A DNA stretch of 64,000 bases from Aminicenans sp964648465 (GCA_964648465.1 CAZYMU010000002.1:1-64000), one strand, 5' to 3'; shown: positions 1 to 9,262, counted from the first letter of the stretch. Program-made: numbers and translations. The notes: a model not told the origin generated them from the letters alone.

Positions 1-36
1 CGACCCCGCATTCTGGGAGAAAGGAGGAAAAAATGA
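1..36 (+). CDS. rnfD: RnfD C-terminal tail (5'-truncated)
   Basis: Frame 1 from the window edge is open and ends RPRILGERRKK at a TGA that overlaps the rnfG start (ATGA). RnfD/RsxD membrane subunits end in a similar RPRxxG-type tail, and rnfD directly precedes rnfG in rnfCDGEAB operons. Only 11 residues are visible, so the call rests mainly on gene order. Confidence 0.65.
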   Translation, partial: RPRILGERRKK

Positions 37-638
37 GCCTTTCCTCCAGAATGATCATAGTTCTGACATCGGTCGGAATCATTTCTGGTGGATTTCTTGC
101 AAGTGTCGGACATCTGACAAAAAACCGAATAGCGCTAAACAAACAAATGCAAATAGAAGAGGCTATCATCTCTGTTGTTCCGGGAACAAGCAGCAGTCAG
201 AAATTGTATGAAGAAAAAGATTTCATCATCTATGCAGGAAAAGACAACAACGGAAATCTCCTGGGTTATGCTATCTACACCTCTGGAACAGGCTTTCAGG
301 ATAAAATCGAATTAATGTACGGGATAAACCCTTCTCTTACAATAATCAACTGTTTGACCATTCTTGAACAGAAGGAAACTCCTGGCCTTGGGGCTAAAAT
401 CACAGATAAAGAATCTTTCCTCAAGTACTGGGAAAACAGGGACAGCAGCGGCTCTCTCAGCCTGCACAAACCCGCATCGTCCTCCATTGAAGAACTCTCT
501 CAAGCTGAAATCAATACAATCACCGGTGCAACAATATCTTCAGAGAAAGTGCTGCAAATCGTCAACCTTTCTTTAGAGCAGTTAAAAAGCTTGAAAAAAG
601 ATGGCAAGTTCGGAAGCGAGGGAAAAGATGCCAGCTAA
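33..638 (+). CDS. rnfG: Rnf electron transport complex subunit G
   Basis: Membrane-anchored flavoprotein subunit of the ion-translocating ferredoxin:NAD+ oxidoreductase. Residues ~5-27 form one membrane anchor and the rest is an extracytoplasmic FMN-binding domain. TGAT at residues 164-167 matches the S/TGAT motif in which the last threonine carries covalent FMN (T167 here). Length (201 aa) is typical. The start overlaps the rnfD stop and follows an AAGGAGG ribosome site. The FMN would be attached by the ApbE encoded at the end of the same gene run. Confidence 0.93.
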   Translation: MSLSSRMIIVLTSVGIISGGFLASVGHLTKNRIALNKQMQIEEAIISVVPGTSSSQKLYEEKDFIIYAGKDNNGNLLGYAIYTSGTGFQDKIELMYGINPSLTIINCLTILEQKETPGLGAKITDKESFLKYWENRDSSGSLSLHKPASSSIEELSQAEINTITGATISSEKVLQIVNLSLEQLKSLKKDGKFGSEGKDAS

Positions 639-1254
639 AAGCATCGTTCAAGAATACATCAAAGGTTTATGGAAGGAGAATCCAGTCTTTCGCCAGCTTC
701 TGGGCCTGTGCCCTACACTTGCAGTTACAAATGCTGTCATCAATGGTATTGCAATGGGTCTTGCAACAAGCTTTGTGCTGATATTCAGTTCTATCGTAGT
801 GGCTAGCATAAAAAAACTTATCCCGAGTCAGGTTCGGATTGCCTGTTACATCGTGATTATCGCTACTTTTGTCACGATGGCCGACAGGTTCCTTCAGGCA
901 TTTTTTCCCCCTATTTCTAAAAGCCTTGGGCCTTATCTTCCTTTAATAGTTGTTAACTGCATAATCCTAGGCCGTCAGGAAGCATTTTCTTCAAAGAACT
1001 CCGTGGGCCGTTCTCTTATAGACGCACTTGGTATGAGCACAGGGTTTATTATTGCACTGTTAATTTTAAGTTCAATAAGAGAAATCCTGGGGGCAGGGAC
1101 TTTCCTGGGACACCAAGTCATGGGGGCTTGGTTCAAACCCTGGATAATAATGATCCTTCCTCCTGGAGCCTTTATGACGCTTGGGATCCTGCTTGCTTTA
1201 GCGCTTTTCATTGAAAGCAAAACAAAAAAGAAGACAGTAAAAAGGACAGTATAG
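628..1254 (+). CDS. rnfE: Rnf electron transport complex subunit E
   Basis: Polytopic inner-membrane subunit of Rnf, homologous to NqrD. The N-terminus (GLWKENPVFRQLLGLCPTLA) is the RnfE signature, followed by about six hydrophobic segments. An in-frame ATG at 601 would add nine residues inside rnfG. I prefer 628 because GAGGG lies just upstream and the protein then starts like known RnfE. It overlaps rnfG by 11 bases. The basic C-terminus (KTKKKTVKRTV) is probably cytoplasmic. Confidence 0.92.
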   Translation: MPAKSIVQEYIKGLWKENPVFRQLLGLCPTLAVTNAVINGIAMGLATSFVLIFSSIVVASIKKLIPSQVRIACYIVIIATFVTMADRFLQAFFPPISKSLGPYLPLIVVNCIILGRQEAFSSKNSVGRSLIDALGMSTGFIIALLILSSIREILGAGTFLGHQVMGAWFKPWIIMILPPGAFMTLGILLALALFIESKTKKKTVKRTV

Positions 1255-1826
1255 TGGAATTTATTCTTCTCTTCATTTCAGCGGTTCTAATTAATAATTA
1301 TATTCTCCATTATTTTCTTGGAATATGCCCCTTCCTAGGAGTTAGTAAAAAAATAGACTCTGCTGTCTCCATGGGGTTGGCCGTCACTTTCGTCATGACT
1401 ATTACCGCTGTTTTCACATGGATGATCAACCACTGGATTCTTATCCCATATAACCTTGACTACCTCCAGATTGTATCTTTTATCCTTGTCATAGCTTCTC
1501 TCGTACAGCTTGTCGAAATGTTTATCCGGAAGATTAGCCCTCCTTTATACCAGGCCCTTGGAATCTATCTTCCTCTTATAACAACAAACTGCGCTATCAT
1601 GGGGCTTGCTCTTCTTTCCGCTATGAATAATTATAGTTTTGCAAAGGCGGTAGTCTTCGGGGTTGGCTCCGGCCTGGGCTTTACATTGGCCATTGTTCTT
1701 ATGGCAGGAATCAGAGAACAGCTTGACCTGGCGGATGTGCCAGAACCCTTGAAAGGAGCTGGTATCGCACTAATCGTAGCCGGGATAATGGCCCTCGCTT
1801 TTCTCGGTTTCTCAGGAATGATATAA
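1254..1826 (+). CDS. rnfA: Rnf electron transport complex subunit A
   Basis: Polytopic inner-membrane subunit of Rnf, homologous to NqrE and paired with RnfE. The opening (INNYILHYFLGICPFLG) and the internal LITTNCAIMG are characteristic; about six membrane helices are visible in 190 residues, the family length. The start is a GTG that shares one base with the rnfE stop (TAGTG), implying translational coupling. Confidence 0.94.
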   Translation: MEFILLFISAVLINNYILHYFLGICPFLGVSKKIDSAVSMGLAVTFVMTITAVFTWMINHWILIPYNLDYLQIVSFILVIASLVQLVEMFIRKISPPLYQALGIYLPLITTNCAIMGLALLSAMNNYSFAKAVVFGVGSGLGFTLAIVLMAGIREQLDLADVPEPLKGAGIALIVAGIMALAFLGFSGMI

Positions 1827-1828
1827 AA

Positions 1829-2632
1829 ATGGAGTTCTTAATACCTGTTATTATCATGACAAGCCTGGGATTTCTTTTTTCCGTTGGGCTTGCTCTTGCC
1901 TTTAAAAAACTCAGAGTCGAGGAAGACCCTAAAGTCGCGAAGGTATCAGAGGCCCTTCCACAGGCTAACTGTGGAGCTTGCGGATACTCCGGCTGCCGTG
2001 CATTTGCCGAGGCTGTTGTTAAAGGAAACGCCCCTGTAAACGGCTGCCCTGTGGGCGGAGAAGAAGTGGCAAGCAGGGTAGCTGAAATCTTAGGAGTCCA
2101 AGCCGGTGAAGTCATCAAGAAAGTTGCGCGTGTGCACTGCCGCGGCACACGTGAAGCTGCAAAAAGCAGAGGGGATTACCTCGGCATAAGGACCTGTTAC
2201 GCATCTCACTTAATTGGGGGGAACAAACAGTGTTCCTATGGCTGCCTGGGCTTTGGAGACTGTGTACAAGCATGCATGTTTGACGCCATTTACATGGGAG
2301 AAGAAGGGCTCCCGATTGTCATAGAAGACAAATGCACAGCCTGTGGAAAATGTGTTGATGCATGCCCCCAGAATATCATTGAGCTGCATCCAGTTTCTCA
2401 GAAAATCTTCGTTTTCTGCCGTTCTTTAGATAGAGGCCCTACAGCAAGAAAATTATGCAAAAATTCCTGTATTGCATGCGGTATATGTGTACGCGCTTGT
2501 CCCGAAGCAATAGTTATGGAAAACAATCTTGCTAAAATCATAGATTATAAAAAAATTAAACCCGAAAACATTCCAGCCATCGAAAAATGCCCAACAGGAG
2601 CTATAGGCTGTCTCAATAAAAAAAATGAATGA
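1829..2632 (+). CDS. rnfB: Rnf electron transport complex subunit B (polyferredoxin)
   Basis: Iron-sulfur subunit that feeds electrons from ferredoxin into Rnf. One N-terminal membrane helix (residues ~3-25) precedes the 4Fe-4S motif CGACGYSGC near residue 49. A further cysteine-rich stretch and two CxxCxxCxxxC ferredoxin motifs follow (CTACGKCVDAC and CIACGICVRAC). It lies three bases after rnfA. The 267-residue length is normal for a short RnfB. It is the last classical rnf gene here, so the order G-E-A-B matches clostridial-type operons. Confidence 0.94.
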   Translation: MEFLIPVIIMTSLGFLFSVGLALAFKKLRVEEDPKVAKVSEALPQANCGACGYSGCRAFAEAVVKGNAPVNGCPVGGEEVASRVAEILGVQAGEVIKKVARVHCRGTREAAKSRGDYLGIRTCYASHLIGGNKQCSYGCLGFGDCVQACMFDAIYMGEEGLPIVIEDKCTACGKCVDACPQNIIELHPVSQKIFVFCRSLDRGPTARKLCKNSCIACGICVRACPEAIVMENNLAKIIDYKKIKPENIPAIEKCPTGAIGCLNKKNE

Positions 2633-3065
2633 TAACGGTTTGGTTATATCTGAAAAAGAAGGCATGGCTCAAGTAGAAATTGAATGTCTTAAGCCCTGCC
2701 ATCACTGCTCTGTCAGGAGCTTGTGTATTGGACAAAACACATCAAAAGGAATTCTTTCTGCTCTGAACCCCATAAACGCACACCCGGGAGATGAAGTCAC
2801 GATTGAAATCCCAGAATCTAATTACAGCAAAGCCCTGATCCTCCTTTTTGGAGTCCTCCTCGCTGCTTCTTTAATTGGTATGGGCGCTGGAAGTTTTCTA
2901 TCATATTTGTTAAAATCATCTTCATCATATGCGAGCGTATTTGGCCTCTTTCTCGGTCTTTTTTTGGGAGGAATTGGTTTGTTTTTTTATTTTAATAGAA
3001 AAAACAAGGATTATCTTTATCCTGTTATAAACAATATAGCCAAAAAAGGAGATCAAAATGGATAG
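2625..3065 (+). CDS. RseC/MucC-family membrane protein
   Basis: The N-terminal domain carries a cysteine cluster (CLKPCHHCSVRSLC, residues ~17-30) followed by two membrane helices (residues ~68-90 and ~100-123), the layout of RseC/MucC positive regulators of sigma-E. RseC is also part of the E. coli Rsx/Rnf SoxR-reducing system. The gene overlaps rnfB by eight bases. Whether it acts in redox signalling or in Rnf assembly cannot be decided from sequence. Confidence 0.82.
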   Translation: MNDNGLVISEKEGMAQVEIECLKPCHHCSVRSLCIGQNTSKGILSALNPINAHPGDEVTIEIPESNYSKALILLFGVLLAASLIGMGAGSFLSYLLKSSSSYASVFGLFLGLFLGGIGLFFYFNRKNKDYLYPVINNIAKKGDQNG

Positions 3066-3792
3066 ACGAGGTTTTTTTAAAACAATGCTGGCCACTCCGT
3101 TACTTACCCCACTCTTACTGGCATCAAAAACGACGCAAGGCAACTGCGAACTATATCTTATTGCAGACAGTCCCCAGTTGTTTATCTCCTTCATCCTGGA
3201 GGAATTGCAAAAGTACGGCATATCCACCGGACGGAATTTTACACTGCTTAACTCTCACCCCCAAGAGAACGAACTTAGACAGATCCTTTCTCAAAAAGGT
3301 TGGCAATATATACAGAACCCGTCAATGGCGGATATCGCTATCTCCTTTAGCTCTTTGAGACAAGATGCGATCCCTTCTTTTACCCTGGTCAGAAAAGGCG
3401 AAATCTGGGATATAAGATCAAAAAAACTTTACTCCCTTTGGAAAGAAATGAATGAAAACCGCAACCCATCTTCCTGCTTAACTATAGCATCATTGAAGGA
3501 TAAGCCGGCGCGGCTTTTCCCCGGAGAATCCGTTTCAATCTTTAAAGACGGGCACAGGATAGAAACGGTCTCTTTAAAAGAGAGCCAGTCGAAATCTTTC
3601 TCGGCTAGAAAAGGGAAAATTACTGTTGTTGTAAAAGACAGAAAAGCCTGGATTGGGGAGTCTTCCTGCAGTCATAAAATCTGCCTCTATACTCCTCCTG
3701 TATCCTTTGCTGGGGAACGCATTATCTGTGCGCCAAACCACTTCCTCTTGGAAGTTCAGGGCAGGCATTCTATTGATACCGTTATTGGCTAA
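3058..3792 (+). CDS. Exported NusG domain II-containing protein
   Basis: The N-terminus MDRRGFFKTMLATPLLTPLLLA looks like a signal or twin-arginine-type leader (RRGFFK). Residues ~175-240 match the NusG_II module that is common next to rnf and apbE genes, including two pairs of conserved positions around SCSHKIC and ERIICAPN. The middle (residues 35-150) resembles nothing I recognise. The start has a clear AAAGGAG site and overlaps the preceding gene by eight bases. The role of the module beside Rnf is not established; help with cofactor or iron-sulfur insertion is only a guess. Confidence 0.72.
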   Translation: MDRRGFFKTMLATPLLTPLLLASKTTQGNCELYLIADSPQLFISFILEELQKYGISTGRNFTLLNSHPQENELRQILSQKGWQYIQNPSMADIAISFSSLRQDAIPSFTLVRKGEIWDIRSKKLYSLWKEMNENRNPSSCLTIASLKDKPARLFPGESVSIFKDGHRIETVSLKESQSKSFSARKGKITVVVKDRKAWIGESSCSHKICLYTPPVSFAGERIICAPNHFLLEVQGRHSIDTVIG

Positions 3793-3818
3793 AGATCTAC
3801 TCGTTCATCGACTCTATA

Positions 3819-4796
3819 ATGTTTGTTAATCGGGCATGGCAGCATTTCATGTTTTCCTTGCTCTCCGCAAAAACACTTTGCATTCTTATTCTCTTTTTTC
3901 TTTTTCTTATACCAGGCTGTAGGACAGGAGAAAAATGGCACACTTCAACCTTCCTTTTCTTTGATACTGTCTGTGAAATAAAGATATTCTGCTCGGAGAC
4001 CGCATCTAAATCCGCAGAGCAGGAAATTAAGCGCGTATTCTCAGAGATCGAAGGCCATTTTTCACCAGGAATCAGGGACTATGCCTCCCAGCCTGTTCTT
4101 GAGCTTTTCCAAAGAGCTTTAAATGTTTATCAAAACTCAAGCGGCTGTTTCGACATAACCGTAGCCCCTCTTTCCAAGGCATGGGGGTTTTTCAATGGTC
4201 CTCTTCATGTCCCTCCCTCAAATGAGATAAACGCTCTATTAAAACACATAGGAATGGATAAAATAAAAGAAGAGAATGGCAGCCTTGTTCTCCTCCCAGG
4301 AATGGAGCTTGACTGGGGCGGGATTGCAAAGGGCTACGGCATTGACCTTGCTTCGAAGTCCTTAATCGCAATAGGAATCATAAAAGGTTTTATTAATGCT
4401 GGGGGGGACCTGTTTTGCTGGGGGCAAAACCCGGATAATCAACCCTGGAAGATCGGAGTAAAACATCCACGAAAAAGCGGATTCTTAGGTGTGCTTTCCA
4501 TCTCTGACCTTGGGACAGCAACAACAGGCGATTATCAGAGATCTTTCATTGAAACGGGTACTCGTTACCATCATGTTTTTAACCCCCGCACTGGATATCC
4601 TGCTAAAGGCAAACAGAGTGTAACAGTAATCGGGCCGGAAACTCTTCTCTGCGACGCTCTTTCAACTGCTCTATTTGTTAGTAATAAGCCAGAGATGATC
4701 ATAGGAAAATATCCAGAATACGGAGCTCTCCTTATCGACTCTAATGGAAGGATATCAGTAATAGGAAAGCCTTATCCCTTCCAGCCCCTAAAATAA
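3819..4796 (+). CDS. apbE: FAD:protein FMN transferase (ApbE), lipoprotein
   Basis: Attaches FMN covalently to threonines of target flavoproteins such as RnfG and RnfD outside the inner membrane. A hydrophobic leader ends in a lipobox-like LIPGC (cysteine at residue ~34), so it is probably a lipoprotein. Family motifs are present: DWGGIAKGYGID, TATTGDY, HHVFNPRTGYPA and the metal-binding DALSTALFV. Length (325 aa) is usual. No clear ribosome site precedes the ATG at 3819; the in-frame ATG at 3849 is an alternative. It closes the Rnf run, as expected for its maturation enzyme. Confidence 0.93.
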   Translation: MFVNRAWQHFMFSLLSAKTLCILILFFLFLIPGCRTGEKWHTSTFLFFDTVCEIKIFCSETASKSAEQEIKRVFSEIEGHFSPGIRDYASQPVLELFQRALNVYQNSSGCFDITVAPLSKAWGFFNGPLHVPPSNEINALLKHIGMDKIKEENGSLVLLPGMELDWGGIAKGYGIDLASKSLIAIGIIKGFINAGGDLFCWGQNPDNQPWKIGVKHPRKSGFLGVLSISDLGTATTGDYQRSFIETGTRYHHVFNPRTGYPAKGKQSVTVIGPETLLCDALSTALFVSNKPEMIIGKYPEYGALLIDSNGRISVIGKPYPFQPLK

Positions 4797-4855
4797 TAGG
4801 ATTTATTAATGATGCCTGGGCCAATGTCGCTTCCTACATGCACTCAAAATTCATC

Positions 4856-5770
4856 TTATTCAGTAATGCTTTTAATATATTCAATCCCTTTTATTATCGA
4901 TGGTGAAGGGTTATAAATTTCTTTCTCGTTTTCATACTCAATTGAAAGGAAGCCACCATAATTCTGGAGGGTCAGCTCTGCAAGGATATCGTGAATATTT
5001 GCCTTCCCCTGCCCAAAAGGAACATCATAGGCTTCCTTGGTCCCGAATTCATTCAAGTCTTTTAAATGCACATCTAATATGCGGCCTTTCAGCAGTTTAA
5101 CGGCTTCTACAGGGTTTACCCCTGTACGCATCCAGTGCCCGGTATCCGCACATGACCCAATGCCCTCACTACAGCTTTTTACATGCTCAAGAACCGTCTC
5201 AGGACGCGCGTATTTTGAAGGCACAGGATGGTTGTGTAAAGCAATATTTATATTATATTCCCGAGCCATCCGATCAAGAAGAGAATAGTCATCATATTCA
5301 GGTTCGGTCACAATAGTTCTTATGCCCAGTGTTTTTGCGAAATCAAAAACCCTGCGCATGCTTTCCTCGTTGTTTTCAAATCCTATAACTCCATAGCCTA
5401 CGATCTCGAGCCCCTTTTCCTTCAGGCTTTTTTTCACCATCCATATCTGTTCTTCATCAAGGTCGTGGCTAAATTTAACTCCGGGCATGTCCTTACTAAG
5501 CACCTGGCCGGGATAGGCCTGGATGTATTTTATGCCGAGGCTTTTTACTTTTTCCAGTGTCTCAAAAAATGAAAACTTTCTGAATGTCCAGCACTGCACT
5601 GCAAAAGGGAATTTCTTTATTCGCACATGTTGATATCCAACGCTGGCAGTTTGTTCCTTTATAGCTGATTGTATCCCCTCCTTTTTTATGCCTTGTTTTT
5701 GAGTTTCCTCTGTACAAGCAACAATTAAAGCTGCCATTAATACAAATAGTAAAAATCCCTTCTTTTTCAT
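4856..5770 (-). CDS. Sugar phosphate isomerase/epimerase family lipoprotein
   Basis: A leader ending in a lipobox-like LIVAC is followed by a xylose-isomerase-like TIM barrel (AP endonuclease family 2): FPFAVQCWTFRKFSF near the start of the barrel, LHNHP, CADTGHWMRTG, VHLKDLNE and a C-terminal IEYENE carry the usual metal ligands. Members of this family act as sugar isomerases or epimerases, often beside Gfo/Idh/MocA proteins as here. The lipid anchor implies an extracytoplasmic substrate, which I cannot name. It is last in a - strand run behind two oxidoreductases. Confidence 0.8.
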   Translation of the reverse strand: MKKKGFLLFVLMAALIVACTEETQKQGIKKEGIQSAIKEQTASVGYQHVRIKKFPFAVQCWTFRKFSFFETLEKVKSLGIKYIQAYPGQVLSKDMPGVKFSHDLDEEQIWMVKKSLKEKGLEIVGYGVIGFENNEESMRRVFDFAKTLGIRTIVTEPEYDDYSLLDRMAREYNINIALHNHPVPSKYARPETVLEHVKSCSEGIGSCADTGHWMRTGVNPVEAVKLLKGRILDVHLKDLNEFGTKEAYDVPFGQGKANIHDILAELTLQNYGGFLSIEYENEKEIYNPSPSIIKGIEYIKSITE

Positions 5771-5795
5771 GCCCTCCTCCTTTTAGGATCGTCCT

Positions 5796-7070
5796 TCATT
5801 TGATAGCTGAGTCCGGATGCGGGTTGGCCCTTGGATTCCATGTCCCTCTTGCCACAGCCGGGGTAAATGAATCCAGACCATGGGGAGGAAATAATATTGT
5901 CTTCTCCTGCTCAGCGCTCATATAAGCTGTCATGAGAAGTTCTGCCACATTTATTCCATCACTAAAATTTTCTTTAGGCCGACTGCCTTCTAAAAAGGAC
6001 TTAACCATATGACGGTTCTCCTCGATGTATCCGTATTCACTTTCCTCGTTACTTACTACTGGCATAAGTCCTGTTTCAGCATTTTGTTTTTCCACCATGT
6101 CTTCACCAGCCTTTGCCTGTACTTTCCGGCTGAAAAACACTTTCAATACCGAATCCAGCGTGTCTATTGAAAGAGAATACTCTGGTCCCAGAAGTTCCAT
6201 GCTTAAACGCAGCCCTGCCCCTACAAAACACCATGAAGTAGTCGTTTCAACAACAATTTTCTCTCCTCTTTCATCCTTGTATTCAATTATAGCACGGGCA
6301 AAATCTTCGGCAGGCCTGTTAATATAATCTGTTTTACCATTGCTGTTATTAGATAGAATTCTTGCATAATGAGGGCGCTGCCACTTTAAACACGTGGCAA
6401 AAGCTGATATCTTTACGGGTGTAAGAATGTTCCTGTCAGCTCCGGGTGGGGTTAACATAAATCTGGCCTCTTCCACAGAGTGACACATCATATCATTAAG
6501 GACTCCGCCTCCTTGAAGCTCTCCTTCCCAGAGCCACGGCATATGAGGGCCGCTGTGTTCTTCAGCCGCCCTTGCCAGATAGGGCCGACCTGCAATTGCC
6601 GCACCACGTGTCCAGATAATCTCTTTTCCCTTTAAAACGGCAGGAGCAAAAACCTGGTTTTCCAGATATCCGTCTAGAAGCTGAGCCTTTTTTGCAAGCT
6701 CAAGCATTTTCCGTGCTTCTATCACATTTCTGCCAAGCGGCTTTTCACAGGCGACTCCGATTAATTCCCCCATCCCCCGTTCAATGACCTCAGTTATCTC
6801 CTCCATGTTTTCAAGCCTTGTAAAGTTCGGTGAACATATCCATATTGCACCGATAGCAGGATCAGCTGCCATTTCTGTCACCGAACTATATGCTTTGGCT
6901 TCCCCAATATTGAGTTTTCTGGCCAGCGCAGCCGTCTCTTGCGCCGTCTCTTTTTTGCGGGAAACTATACCTAAAATATCCGCATCCCGTACACCAACCC
7001 AAGAACGAATATGCTTTTTCGCAATAAAACCTGCACCGACAATCCCAACCCCCAAGCGTTTTCTTGCCAT
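5796..7070 (-). CDS. Gfo/Idh/MocA family oxidoreductase (cytoplasmic form)
   Basis: NAD(P)-dependent sugar or inositol dehydrogenase family. The N-terminus shows the Rossmann loop GIVGAGFIAKKH, followed by the EKP motif (ACEKPLGRN, near residue 110) typical of this superfamily. The C-terminal domain ends in a motif-poor tail containing MTAYMSAEQ, usual for family members. There is no signal peptide, unlike its upstream neighbour. It lies 25 bases before the lipoprotein isomerase, so the two probably act in one carbohydrate pathway. The substrate is unknown. Confidence 0.85.
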   Translation of the reverse strand: MARKRLGVGIVGAGFIAKKHIRSWVGVRDADILGIVSRKKETAQETAALARKLNIGEAKAYSSVTEMAADPAIGAIWICSPNFTRLENMEEITEVIERGMGELIGVACEKPLGRNVIEARKMLELAKKAQLLDGYLENQVFAPAVLKGKEIIWTRGAAIAGRPYLARAAEEHSGPHMPWLWEGELQGGGVLNDMMCHSVEEARFMLTPPGADRNILTPVKISAFATCLKWQRPHYARILSNNSNGKTDYINRPAEDFARAIIEYKDERGEKIVVETTTSWCFVGAGLRLSMELLGPEYSLSIDTLDSVLKVFFSRKVQAKAGEDMVEKQNAETGLMPVVSNEESEYGYIEENRHMVKSFLEGSRPKENFSDGINVAELLMTAYMSAEQEKTILFPPHGLDSFTPAVARGTWNPRANPHPDSAIK

Positions 7071-7123
7071 TGTTCCCTCTCTCTCCTATGAGTTTATTTT
7101 AAAAACAAGCCCCCTCGTTCATC

Positions 7124-8731
7124 CTAAATTATTTTTCTCTTCACTGGATCCCATTCCACTTTGCGTCCTTCAAGAAAGGATTTCGTCGCCATGTGGCAGG
7201 TTATTCCTTCCTGAAAACCGCGATCAATACCACAGCTCGGCTTCTTTCCGTTTCTAATACAGTCAATCCACTCTTTTACATGAAGATGCGTTAAATCAAT
7301 CTGCTTCCCGCCTCTATATGTGTACATTAATCCTTTCGTCGCAAAATACCTTTCTGTTGCTGAAGTAATCGTATCTATTTCTTTTGATCCAGGATGGAAA
7401 GAGAAGAGTGGCAATGAGGTGTCTATAATTTTATTTTTTATCTTTTCTTTATACCGCGTAGACTCATTGTCAGCATTTACCGTCAGGGTGCTCCCAACTT
7501 CCATGGAAGCATCGTGGCCCATGAAGATCCTCCCTCGTACCCGTCCGCTTGAAAGCGTGGCGCTGTATACAAGCGTTAAATTCCTGGAGGGATATTCAAA
7601 AACTACCTGGAATACATCAGGGACATCACGCCCATCTTTGTAGAAGTAAATCCCGCCCGAAGCTGTTGCTGATTTTGGAATACCGAGATCTAAAATCTGA
7701 TTAACTGCATCATATTCATGAGAAAGCAAATCCCCGGAGAGGCCTGTTCCATAATCATACCAACACCTCCATCGGAAATATCTTTCCAGGCTGAAAGGCA
7801 CTTTATGAGGAGCAGGTCCTTGAAATTGCTCCCAATCAATGGTTTGATCACTTGCCTTCTCGTGAATTTCGTAAACCCATGCACCATTGGGAGAATTTCT
7901 GTTTGTTGTTGTCTCTACAAGCGTGATTGCTCCGAGAATATTCTTATAAATTATTTCCTTGGCCTTGATAAATGTTTCTTGCTGAGGATTCTGATGTCCG
8001 AGCTGGAAGACAATATCACTTTTTTTAACTGCGTCAACTACCTTGTAGACTTCTTCCTCTGTACGGGTTATACACTTTTCACAGTAGACATGTTTCCCTG
8101 CATTTGCGGCATCTACTGTCATCTGGGCATGCCAATGATCCGGGGTAGCAATGATTACTGCGTCAATGTCCTTGCTCTGAATTAAATCCTGATAATGCAA
8201 GTACCGCTTTGCTTCCTTCAATCCCCTGCTTTTGCCTCCGGGGCTGGTGTCATTTTTAGAAGCTGCAAGGCCACGTTCCGCCCTAACATCAAACACATCG
8301 CAAACACCTCCCAGCACAACATTCAAATCTTCCTGATTTAAAAAGTTTTCCAATGCCTTATCCATCCTGTTCTTCTTTGCATCTCTTAGCTTTCTTTCTG
8401 TCCAGTCAGGATGTGCAAAACCTGCTGCTTTTGCAAGATACTCACCTCTGCCTCCGAATCCGATTATCCCAAGCCTTATTAACTCACCAGGTTTTTTCGT
8501 AGCGTTATATGGAGGAACTGCAGGCCTCTTTCCACTGATTCCAAGTTCATCAAGGATCTCTTTCCTCTTTAAATCGTCCAGCACTTTCTTTTTGTAAAGG
8601 CTATAAAAAAACGCACCGAATACAGGTATAGTAGCTAATCCTTTGAGAACATCTCTTCTCCTAATAATCCCTTTTTTTTCGGTTTCTTCTGTTTTCTTAT
8701 CAGGAGTTTTAATGTCTATTTCTTTAATCAT
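7124..8731 (-). CDS. Gfo/Idh/MocA family oxidoreductase with twin-arginine signal
   Basis: Residues ~22-50 contain RRRDVLKGLATIPVFGAFF, a twin-arginine export signal after a charged N-terminal extension, so the protein is likely exported folded with its NAD(P) cofactor. The Rossmann motif GIIGFGGRGEY (~residue 93) and the catalytic-type EKC (YCEKCITRT) replace the usual EKP. The length of 535 aa suits the exported subfamily common in polysaccharide-using bacteria. It sits between DoxX and the second oxidoreductase in one - strand run. Substrate unknown. Confidence 0.85.
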   Translation of the reverse strand: MIKEIDIKTPDKKTEETEKKGIIRRRDVLKGLATIPVFGAFFYSLYKKKVLDDLKRKEILDELGISGKRPAVPPYNATKKPGELIRLGIIGFGGRGEYLAKAAGFAHPDWTERKLRDAKKNRMDKALENFLNQEDLNVVLGGVCDVFDVRAERGLAASKNDTSPGGKSRGLKEAKRYLHYQDLIQSKDIDAVIIATPDHWHAQMTVDAANAGKHVYCEKCITRTEEEVYKVVDAVKKSDIVFQLGHQNPQQETFIKAKEIIYKNILGAITLVETTTNRNSPNGAWVYEIHEKASDQTIDWEQFQGPAPHKVPFSLERYFRWRCWYDYGTGLSGDLLSHEYDAVNQILDLGIPKSATASGGIYFYKDGRDVPDVFQVVFEYPSRNLTLVYSATLSSGRVRGRIFMGHDASMEVGSTLTVNADNESTRYKEKIKNKIIDTSLPLFSFHPGSKEIDTITSATERYFATKGLMYTYRGGKQIDLTHLHVKEWIDCIRNGKKPSCGIDRGFQEGITCHMATKSFLEGRKVEWDPVKRKII

Positions 8732-8749
8732 TTCGCCCCTCCAACTAAT

Positions 8750-9262
8750 TCACTCAGGCTTCTTTTTTCTGGATATTAACCTATCTAATCCAATAATCTT
8801 TCCAGTAGGGAATGCCGTTAAAACAAACAATGCAAACATCTCGATTAAATTTTTATTCACGATTAAATAGGCTCCTTCTGCAGGATTCGTGTATTTATAC
8901 CCAATAAACGGAGGATTACATATATAATATAAAAATAGAAGGACAATCGCTGAAATACTCGCAGTCCTTGTCATACATCCTGCAATCAACGCTATTCCTA
9001 TTGCAATCAATCCCCATATATTTAAAAAATCAACTATCTTTAAAGCGGCCGGACTTGTTAAAATGGATCTGAACAAACCCGACAATACCCATTTTGACTC
9101 TGATAGATATCCAGCCGCCGACCAGTAGGGATTAACCAACTTTGTTATTCCTTCATATAGAAAGTGCCACCCAATTAAAACTCTCAAAATTACCAGTGCG
9201 CTTAACTGGATGTTTGTAAATTTTGACAGACGCCCATTCTTGTTCTCTTTTCTTTTCAGCAT
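8750..9262 (-). CDS. DoxX family membrane protein
   Basis: A 170-residue protein with four predicted membrane helices and the DoxX signature ILRVLIGWHFLYEGITKL. DoxX proteins are thought to be small quinone-linked or redox-partner membrane proteins. A GGGAG ribosome site precedes the ATG. It lies 18 bases before the twin-arginine oxidoreductase, so it could accept electrons from that exported enzyme. That link is inference from position. Confidence 0.83.
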   Translation of the reverse strand: MLKRKENKNGRLSKFTNIQLSALVILRVLIGWHFLYEGITKLVNPYWSAAGYLSESKWVLSGLFRSILTSPAALKIVDFLNIWGLIAIGIALIAGCMTRTASISAIVLLFLYYICNPPFIGYKYTNPAEGAYLIVNKNLIEMFALFVLTAFPTGKIIGLDRLISRKKKPE

